The notes under the pieces: generated by a model
Seen by the model: only the letters and a program-made list of their open reading frames with translations
Database searches by the model: none
Told to the model about the DNA's origin: nothing
Program-made: the position numbers and the translations under genes
Shown: positions 1 through 5,318 of the stretch, in pieces
Layout of the letters: every line of letters starts with the position of its first letter
Numbering within the stretch: position 1 is the first letter of the stretch
NCBI GenBank assembly: GCA_018818755.1
Contig: JAHIRL010000142.1
Span: forward strand, 1 to 7,103
DNA length: 7,103 nucleotides
Reading direction: 5' to 3'
Origin: Patescibacteria group bacterium
GTDB taxonomy: Bacteria; Patescibacteriota; Gracilibacteria; UBA1369; LOWO2-01-FULL-3

Positions 1-420
1 GATTTCGTTGTTTAGGTAGTGTGCCAACTGTTCTTTATCTATTTCGCCTACCAAGAGCATATCTACGCTGGTTGTTTGCTTGTCTACAAAAACTCCGGAT
101 AAAATCAATAATTTGATATCTCCCAGTTTTTTTATGTCCCCAGCTATTGATGTGTGGTTTGATGTGGCTTTTGCGAAAATGGATTTTAACTCGTCGACAA
201 ATACAAAATCTCTATTCACATGGTAGTATTTTTTACGATTTTTTGTTCTTGCTCGTAAAAATCCCATTTTTTTGAGATTGTCCAATTCTCTACGAATGGA
301 ATTTATTTGTTCATCCAATTTTCTTGTAAGCTCGCGAATAAAGTATTCACCATCAAGATCTGAAAGGAAAACCTTTAACAATTTTATACGCGTGTTTGAA
401 GTAAACAGCCTTTTTAACAT
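1..420 (-). CDS. Winged-helix regulator with degenerate nucleotidyltransferase-like domain (partial, C-terminus cut off)
   Basis: An uninterrupted minus-strand frame of 140 codons runs from the ATG at 418-420 to the window edge, so the C-terminus is missing. Residues 1-70 look like an ArsR/MarR-type winged helix: helix 'RIKLLKVFL', a helix-turn-helix around residues 25-52 (RELTRKLDEQINSIRRELDN), then 'KKMGFLRAR' leading into a basic wing (KNRKKYYHVN, 60-69). Residues 103-125 (LLILSGVF, then SVDMLLVG) resemble the first strand and DxD strand of a nucleotidyltransferase fold. The usual G-S signature is not intact and the first metal-binding Asp is replaced (Ser118; Asp120 is kept), so catalysis is doubtful. 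The likely role is a cytoplasmic DNA-binding regulator, perhaps using the second domain as a sensor; its target is unknown. It reads in the same direction as the LapA-like gene, 92 bp downstream of it. A perfect inverted repeat just upstream suggests autoregulation. The winged-helix call is fairly secure; the second domain is inferred from a short motif. Confidence 0.75.
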   Translation of the reverse strand, partial: MLKRLFTSNTRIKLLKVFLSDLDGEYFIRELTRKLDEQINSIRRELDNLKKMGFLRARTKNRKKYYHVNRDFVFVDELKSIFAKATSNHTSIAGDIKKLGDIKLLILSGVFVDKQTTSVDMLLVGEIDKEQLAHYLNNEI

Positions 421-443
421 GTAAAACCCAGTTATGCCCAAAT

Positions 444-460
444 GTATACAATTTGTATAC
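444..460. promoter_or_regulatory. Perfect 17-bp inverted repeat, candidate operator
   Basis: GTATACAATTTGTATAC is an 8-bp perfect inverted repeat around one central base. It lies 24-40 nt upstream of the ATG of the winged-helix gene, where binding would cover the core promoter of that gene. Related fragments lie nearby: TGTACA at 469-474 and a TATACAA half-site at 504-510. The AT-rich stem is not followed by a T-run on the minus strand, so it is a poor terminator. Binding of the adjacent winged-helix protein is inference. Confidence 0.6.
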
Positions 461-512
461 GACAAAACTGTACATTTTTTTTAGACGGTGTGCAACATTT
501 TTTTATACAAGC

Positions 513-746
513 TTAAAAATCCTCATCCTCTTCACTTTTCTCCATTGTTTTGCTCATGAATGCGTGATAAAGCATTCCGGTAAGGATTCCTAAAACAGCC
601 AAAGCGAGAGTGATAATTGTGGGGTTTGATCTTATTGGGAAAAAGAAAAAATACATTTGATTGCATGATGCACCAATGTTCTCGAAGGCTAACACTAAGA
701 TCAGTACTGTGAAGATGATTGATCCTGTTAAATATAATCCTTTCAT
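513..746 (-). CDS. Small two-helix membrane protein, LapA/DUF1049-like
   Basis: This 77-residue protein has two hydrophobic segments (about residues 4-22 and 43-65), a short loop between them, and an acidic tail ending EKSEEDEDF. The pattern fits the LapA (DUF1049) domain: a first helix ending in 'LAFEN' (family: F-A-x-x-N), a short hydrophobic strand-like stretch (MYFFFF), and a second helix with a 'LGILTGMLY' motif (family: G-x-x-x-G). In Escherichia coli, LapA with LapB regulates lipopolysaccharide synthesis, but the domain is widespread in bacteria without that pathway, so the name should not be read as a function here. The tail is probably cytoplasmic. The gene starts 30 bp after the tig stop, on the same strand, and probably shares its transcript. 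No Shine-Dalgarno sequence precedes the ATG; the upstream stretch is A-rich and then C-rich (CCCCTACCC). The ATG at 744-746 begins directly before the first helix, which supports this start. Confidence 0.7.
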   Translation of the reverse strand: MKGLYLTGSIIFTVLILVLAFENIGASCNQMYFFFFPIRSNPTIITLALAVLGILTGMLYHAFMSKTMEKSEEDEDF

Positions 747-776
747 GGGTAGGGGTTATTTGTTTAGATATTAGCA

Positions 777-2048
777 CTATGCCAGAACTTTTTCAAAAAA
801 TTTGCGTAAAGTCAGGCGGTTTTGGATCTGAGATTTTAGTTCTCCAGCTTGAAAATCCTTCTCAATCTTTTCCTGTTCGGTTTCCGGGTAGTGGGCTTTG
901 ATCTTTGCAAGCTCATCATTAAGCTCTTTTTCGTCTACGGAGATCTTTTCCTGGGCGATTACATGTTGGAGAGCGAGCCGCACTTTTATTCTTTTCTCTG
1001 CTTCTTTCTCGTATTTTTTAAGCAATTCTTCTTCGGTAGTTTTGGCCTGGGTGAGGAATTCTTCAAATTTTAGGCCCTTTTTATCGATATCTGCCTTCAT
1101 GTCATCAAGGATTGCGTGTGATTCCTCATGAATTAGCGATTCTGGTAGGTCTACCTTTGTGCGTTTTAGCAGTTCCTCCAAATACTCGTTTTCCGCTTTT
1201 TGCTTGGCTTCCTGCTCCTTGCGGGCGAGAATGTTTTTTTCAAGATCTTTTTCGAACTCATCGATACTCATTTTTTTGCCTGTTAGTTTTTCAATAACTT
1301 CTTCATCGAAACCTTTGTCTTCGGCCTCTTCTACCTTTGTGGCCTTTACCTTAAATTTTACCTTTTTCTCCTGAAAATCTTTTTTGAAATAGTCTTTTGG
1401 AAAGGTGAGGTCAAATTCTTTCTCTTCATCTTTTTTCATACCGATTACGGCATCTTCAAATCCAGGGACCATGCTCCCCTCCCCCACTATCAATGGATGG
1501 TTTTTGCTTGCGGTATTTTCGAGTTCTTTTCCGTTTTCGTCAAAGCCGGCAAAATCGAGTTCGGCTCTAAAGCCTTTTGCTATAGGCTTGTCGGTTTCGG
1601 TGTATTTGATGATGTATTTTTTTAATTCATCTTTTGCTTCTTCAAGGTCTTTTTTCTCAACTTTGATCTCGGTTTTTTTGATTTTTATGTCTTTGTAGTC
1701 TTTGATTTCAATTTCCGGCATGGTGGCAACTTTTGCTGTGAATGTAAATGGATCGTCTTTTTCAATTTTTACTTCTGGACGAGCTACGACCTGAAGTTTT
1801 TCCTTCACCACGAGTTCGTAGTAGCTCATTTGAATCGCGAGTTCCTGTGCCCGGCCGATGATATATTTTGTGCCGATGTGTTCTTCTAGCACATGTAGCG
1901 GAACATGGCCGGGGCGAAAGCCCTTGACCTTCACATCTTTTGAGATTTCTTCCGCCGCTTTTTGCTTATATTTTTCCATTTCTTCAGCGCTGAGTGTGAC
2001 TTTTATTTCAATCTGGGATTTTTCGAGTTTTTTGATTTCTGATTCCAT
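777..2048 (-). CDS. tig: Trigger factor, ribosome-associated chaperone / peptidyl-prolyl isomerase
   Basis: Trigger factor binds the ribosome near the exit tunnel and shields nascent chains. The 423-residue length is close to the usual 430-450. All three domains are visible. The N-terminal ribosome-binding domain (1 to about 115) carries the signature loop GFRPGHVP at residues 43-50. The FKBP-type isomerase domain (about 158-240) shows ELDFAGF, then GEGSMVPGFEDAVIGM (189-204) and LTFPKDY. The C-terminal helical substrate-binding arms (about 245-423) are rich in Lys and Glu. The stop is TAG. The ATG at 2046-2048 gives the normal family N-terminus (SEIKKLEKSQIEIKVTL). The sequence just upstream is A/T-rich (TTTTAAAACACATT) with no Shine-Dalgarno. 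The usual tig-clpP-clpX arrangement is not present: the next gene downstream is the LapA-like membrane protein. A divergent unknown operon begins 110 bp upstream. Identification is secure. Confidence 0.97.
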   Translation of the reverse strand: MESEIKKLEKSQIEIKVTLSAEEMEKYKQKAAEEISKDVKVKGFRPGHVPLHVLEEHIGTKYIIGRAQELAIQMSYYELVVKEKLQVVARPEVKIEKDDPFTFTAKVATMPEIEIKDYKDIKIKKTEIKVEKKDLEEAKDELKKYIIKYTETDKPIAKGFRAELDFAGFDENGKELENTASKNHPLIVGEGSMVPGFEDAVIGMKKDEEKEFDLTFPKDYFKKDFQEKKVKFKVKATKVEEAEDKGFDEEVIEKLTGKKMSIDEFEKDLEKNILARKEQEAKQKAENEYLEELLKRTKVDLPESLIHEESHAILDDMKADIDKKGLKFEEFLTQAKTTEEELLKKYEKEAEKRIKVRLALQHVIAQEKISVDEKELNDELAKIKAHYPETEQEKIEKDFQAGELKSQIQNRLTLRKFFEKVLA

Positions 2049-2075
2049 AATGTGTTTTAAAATTTAATTGCGGGC

Positions 2076-2104
2076 AGATTAGCAGTTTTTTTGGCTTTAG
2101 GCAA
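2076..2104 (-). promoter_or_regulatory. Candidate sigma-70 promoter of tig
   Basis: On the minus strand, TTGCCT (2104-2099, four of six consensus matches) is separated by 17 bp from TAATCT (2081-2076, three of six). The latter is preceded by TG at the extended -10 position (TGCTAATCT). The predicted start near 2069 would leave a leader of about 20 nt before the tig ATG. The match is modest; spacing, extended -10 and position are the main support. Confidence 0.4.
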
Positions 2105-2133
2105 TTGACATTTTGGAGTTATTTTGCTATAAT
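2105..2133 (+). promoter_or_regulatory. Full-consensus sigma-70 promoter of the three-gene operon
   Basis: TTGACA (2105-2110) and TATAAT (2128-2133) are both perfect consensus hexamers, separated by exactly 17 bp, with an extended -10 (TGCTATAAT). Transcription should start near 2140, giving a leader of only 18-19 nt before the ATG at 2159, with no Shine-Dalgarno in it (TTTTTGTAATAACTAAAT). The promoter is expected to be strong. No operator-like repeat overlaps it, so constitutive expression is plausible. Confidence 0.85.
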
Positions 2134-2158
2134 TTATAGATTTTTGTAATAACTAAAT

Positions 2159-4936
2159 ATGGCTCTAGGCCAAGGTGGAAATATCGGTTTGGAACAGGAT
2201 GATGCGGGACAGGCTTTAAATGAGAATTTAGGGCTGTCTTTGGCTGAGGGCTATGATGCTGATGGGAGAAAGTTTGATGTTTTTAGTGAAGGTTTGAAAA
2301 TTAGTGAAGAAGTTCGTGATCGGATAAGGCAAGTATATGGGCAGATTTCTGATGGTTCTGATGTAGATGCTAGGATTAATGAAAAATTTGAAAAAGAGGT
2401 GACCGCTCGGGGAATTGATAAGATTGAGGATGAAGAGGTGCATAAACAAAGAACTCTGGGCTTGGCCTATGAGTTGTATGGGCCATTTTTAGCAGGTATT
2501 GAGGGTGTAAAGGGTCTTATTGACAGTAATGATAAGCTTAAACCACATTTGGCAAAACTGGATGATGTTCTTGCCAATAAAATTGAAGGGGCAAGTGATG
2601 ACCAGTTGCGCAGGCGGCAAAGTCTGCGTCTAGCTCTTGCAAATCTTTATAATTTTCATCTGGCAAAGGAAACCGATCTGGCAAAGTTGATTGCTGAAAT
2701 TGTGGGTGAGGTGAACTTTAGTGAGCTTAATGATGCAAAGCGAGAGCTAAAAAATGATACTACTGCGGTTAATGTGGTTTTGGAGAGTCAAGGGAATAAT
2801 GGTGACGGTATAAAGTCCTTGTTGGGTGGAAATGCGATGAAGCAATTTGAGGGTTATGCGTCGGGATATAAATCCTTTTGCGAACTTTCTGAGGATGGTG
2901 TTTTTAGAAAGGTTGGTGAAAATGAATCTTTGGTCAGTTTGTTGGAGGCTCTTGATGATGCAAGCGAGAGTTATAAAGGGGTTAAGGATGCGGCTGAGGA
3001 TCTTGGAAAAATTCAGAGGCAAAGGACAGCTTTAAAATCTCTAAGACCAAAGGAAACTTTGAAGGGTATAAAAAATCTTCAGGTTTTATTTGCTTTTTTC
3101 AAAAAACAGGAGGTTTTCAAGGGCGTAATGAGTAATTTTGTGGGGCTAGATAATTTTCTTAACGCTCTTAATAGTGTTGGAGATGATTTTAGTTTGAAAA
3201 ACCTCGAGGATATTAGAATTGCGGCATCAAGTTTGTTTAATGCTGACCTGCCCGCCGGGCTAAAAGGGGTTGATTTGCAGTGGGAGAATGTTTCGAAAAA
3301 TTTGCAAAAAGGTATGAATGACGCTCAAAGAGGTATTGCCAGCAGGAAGCGGACGATTGCGAATCTGCAGGCTCAGGCCGAGCACTCCCCTTCCTTGTCT
3401 GATGAGGAATTTGCACTACAAATTTATAAGTATATTGTCTCTAAAAATCCGGAAACTGTTGGACTTTCTGATGAGAGAGTGGAGAGTTTGGCAAAGGATT
3501 TGCATTTTGCGGATATGATTGCTTTAGATAATGATGAGTATTTGAGAAATAAATTCAATAATATTGGTGTTGGGATGAATGTAGCCGCAGTCGAACAGAT
3601 TCTGGGGTTTAGTTATCAAGTTCAAGGGGATGAGAAGGAAAATTTCCCCCTTAAAAATCTGGGGGCTGATGATATTGCAACTGTGGATGGTTTAAAATCT
3701 GCTATTTTAACTGAAAAAATTAAGTGGGAGGAGGCTTGCTTTTTGTTCATGATGTTTGATCAGGCTCCAATTGGTTCTCCGATTCCTTCAAAAGGGAGCC
3801 CCCATCATGTATTTATGGAAAAGGAGGCTAGACGATTATTGGCTGAAGAGCTTGGTCTTGACCCTCAACATCCAAATTCTCTAAAAGCTTTTGATACTCA
3901 GATGAAAACTTTGCAACCGCATCTTAGTGTCTATATGAAAAAGGTTTGGAAAGTGGGGATGGCTGGAATCGTTAAGCGAACGATGTTTAGTCCGGATGGT
4001 TATCTGGCAAAACTAGAAAAAAAGGCGAGAGGTAACCTAAAAAGACTGAAGTTTCCAAGTGTTGATGGAGATTCAAAAATTGTTGATAAGCTAAGAAATC
4101 TTGGCGTTTCCCATCCCTATATTACAAAAAAATCCAAGGACTCGGCTAGGTTGGCCTCAAAAATTGACGACTGGATAAAGGAACGGCTTGATAGAGGAGA
4201 AATTAGTGAAGAGGACTTTGAGTCCGAGGTAAAGGTGCTTGAGGATTTGGGATATTTTAATATGGAGAGGGATTTGGGTTGGGGAAAGATCGGAATTGTG
4301 CCAAAGGATCAGGCTCTATTGAGGCTGGAAGCTATGTTTAGAGATAGCGGTTTCTGGTCTAGAAAAACACGACAGAGGGTTCTGGATAATGTGAGAGGTC
4401 GAGGAAAAAGACTTTTGTGGCATGGAGTAAGGTTGCCGCTTAAGGGGGCTTGGAATCTTGGAAAATTTGGACTTAGTGCAAGCTGGGCAACGACTAAAGC
4501 TCCTTTTAAGCTTATTGGTTTTGGGCTTAGATCTTTGAGCTTTGCTTGGCCTTTTGTAAAGGGACTTTGTGCGCTTAGCTTAACTAAGGGACTTAAGGAT
4601 GGTTTCGGAGCCATGAAAGAATCATATTCAAAATCACATATGTGGAAAGATACAAAGGCAAGCGCGAAATCAATTGGAAGCGGTGTTTCCGGTGCTGTTA
4701 TGGATGTTATTAGATCTTCCAAACATATTGCCTGGGACGAGATTGATGAAAAGGACAGGTATAAGAGCAGGGCCAATAAGATGAAGGCGAAGCGGTTGAA
4801 GAGAAAAATTGATCGCTTAAAAATTGTGCTTAATGCGCCGGATGTAGTTACTATTAAATCTTTATTTATCGATCCTAAAAAATACAAATTGAGACAAGTT
4901 AACCAAAATACTGATGCAAACAGACAGTCTGCCTAA
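2159..4936 (+). CDS. Unknown 925-residue helical protein with basic, Trp-repeat C-terminal region
   Basis: I do not recognise a family. There is no signal peptide; the N-terminus is polar and acidic (MALGQGGNIGLEQDD). Residues 40-530 read as mostly amphipathic helices. A Pro/Gly/Ser/His-rich loop, MMFDQAPIGSPIPSKGSPHH (531-550), interrupts the helical pattern. Residues 640-745 are charged (WIKERLDRGEISEEDFESEV). Residues 744-813 contain no Asp or Glu but 13 Lys/Arg, and are rich in Gly, Leu, Phe and Trp. Within them, W754, W765 and W776, and basic residues 758, 769, 780 and 791, recur every 11 residues. A very basic helix follows (about 867-888, RYKSRANKMKAKRLKRKIDR). This suggests a soluble or peripheral protein whose C-terminal quarter binds membrane, or less likely nucleic acid. 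The ATG at 2159 lies just after a consensus promoter and is the only sensible start. The stop TAA lies 23 nt inside the next gene. The coding frame is continuous and its base composition resembles its neighbours. The gene is certain; the function is unknown. Confidence 0.9.
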   Translation: MALGQGGNIGLEQDDAGQALNENLGLSLAEGYDADGRKFDVFSEGLKISEEVRDRIRQVYGQISDGSDVDARINEKFEKEVTARGIDKIEDEEVHKQRTLGLAYELYGPFLAGIEGVKGLIDSNDKLKPHLAKLDDVLANKIEGASDDQLRRRQSLRLALANLYNFHLAKETDLAKLIAEIVGEVNFSELNDAKRELKNDTTAVNVVLESQGNNGDGIKSLLGGNAMKQFEGYASGYKSFCELSEDGVFRKVGENESLVSLLEALDDASESYKGVKDAAEDLGKIQRQRTALKSLRPKETLKGIKNLQVLFAFFKKQEVFKGVMSNFVGLDNFLNALNSVGDDFSLKNLEDIRIAASSLFNADLPAGLKGVDLQWENVSKNLQKGMNDAQRGIASRKRTIANLQAQAEHSPSLSDEEFALQIYKYIVSKNPETVGLSDERVESLAKDLHFADMIALDNDEYLRNKFNNIGVGMNVAAVEQILGFSYQVQGDEKENFPLKNLGADDIATVDGLKSAILTEKIKWEEACFLFMMFDQAPIGSPIPSKGSPHHVFMEKEARRLLAEELGLDPQHPNSLKAFDTQMKTLQPHLSVYMKKVWKVGMAGIVKRTMFSPDGYLAKLEKKARGNLKRLKFPSVDGDSKIVDKLRNLGVSHPYITKKSKDSARLASKIDDWIKERLDRGEISEEDFESEVKVLEDLGYFNMERDLGWGKIGIVPKDQALLRLEAMFRDSGFWSRKTRQRVLDNVRGRGKRLLWHGVRLPLKGAWNLGKFGLSASWATTKAPFKLIGFGLRSLSFAWPFVKGLCALSLTKGLKDGFGAMKESYSKSHMWKDTKASAKSIGSGVSGAVMDVIRSSKHIAWDEIDEKDRYKSRANKMKAKRLKRKIDRLKIVLNAPDVVTIKSLFIDPKKYKLRQVNQNTDANRQSA
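4418..4549 (+). repeat. Four tandem 11-residue Trp/basic repeats inside the 925-residue protein
   Basis: Aligning residues 754-797 in rows of 11 gives WHGVRLPLKGA, WNLGKFGLSAS, WATTKAPFKLI and GFGLRSLSFAW. Position 1 is W, W, W, G; position 5 is always basic (R758, K769, K780, R791); positions 7-8 are P/G/L followed mostly by L or F. Eleven residues make three helical turns, so Trp and the basic residue recur on fixed helix faces. The underlying DNA is not repetitive, so this is an old, protein-level repeat. Confidence 0.55.
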
Positions 4937-5318
4937 AATTTTACAGTCAATGAGTGAAGGTGATTTAATTAGTTTAGATTCGCTTTTTAAATCCTCAAAT
5001 TTGTTTTCCAGTGTGCTTGCAAGTTGTGGCGAGTTTAGAGATGAAGGACAGGAAGTTTTCTTGAGGCAGATGCTCAGGGAGCAGGCCGAAAAACGCCTTA
5101 TTTACTCTTTTTGGGCCAATTTGCAGGGTGAGGATGAGCAGAAGTATCTTGATTTTCAAAAAAGCTTCTTCAAATCCACTCCGGGAGGAGATCATCGCTT
5201 GGCTATTTATGAGTTTTTGGCTGTAAATGAAAATGTTCGAAATCTTGTGTTTGCAGATCTGTTGAAATTTTTTGAAGATTTTGTCAGTAAATATAAAAAG
5301 AATTATAAAATAGTATGA
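4914..5318 (+). CDS. Unknown 134-residue helical soluble protein
   Basis: No recognised family. The protein is predicted mainly helical and soluble, with no signal peptide or membrane segment. Features are amphipathic helices near residues 43-60 (EGQEVFLRQMLREQAEKRL), an aromatic patch (YSFWANL), a short turn (TPGGDH, about 89-94), and a C-terminal helix (LVFADLLKFFEDFVSKYKKN). The first ATG overlaps the 925-residue gene by 23 nt. A second in-frame ATG at 4950 (Met13) lies 13 nt after that gene's TAA. Neither has a Shine-Dalgarno, so the start is uncertain by 12 residues. The TGA stop overlaps the next ATG (ATGA). Size and position between two large proteins would suit an adaptor or small subunit of a complex, but this is guesswork. 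That it is a real gene is supported by the tight packing and continuous frame. Confidence 0.8.
   Translation: MQTDSLPKILQSMSEGDLISLDSLFKSSNLFSSVLASCGEFRDEGQEVFLRQMLREQAEKRLIYSFWANLQGEDEQKYLDFQKSFFKSTPGGDHRLAIYEFLAVNENVRNLVFADLLKFFEDFVSKYKKNYKIV

Noticed and set aside
421..512. Intrinsic terminator after the LapA-like gene
   Set aside because: A- and T-runs are present but no GC-containing hairpin precedes a T-run on the minus strand; the only strong palindrome fits an operator better.
747..776. C-rich CCCCTACCC before the LapA-like start as a ribosome binding site
   Set aside because: It is pyrimidine-rich on the coding strand and cannot pair with the 16S anti-Shine-Dalgarno.
849..1698. Several plus-strand frames of 60-97 codons rich in Phe and Ser
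   Set aside because: They are antisense to the Lys/Glu-rich tig gene; the Phe/Ser richness is the complement of its AAA and GAA codons.
4309..4887. 192-codon open frame on the minus strand inside the 925-residue gene
   Set aside because: It lies wholly antisense to a well-supported gene, its product is low in domain-like character, and no promoter or neighbour supports it.
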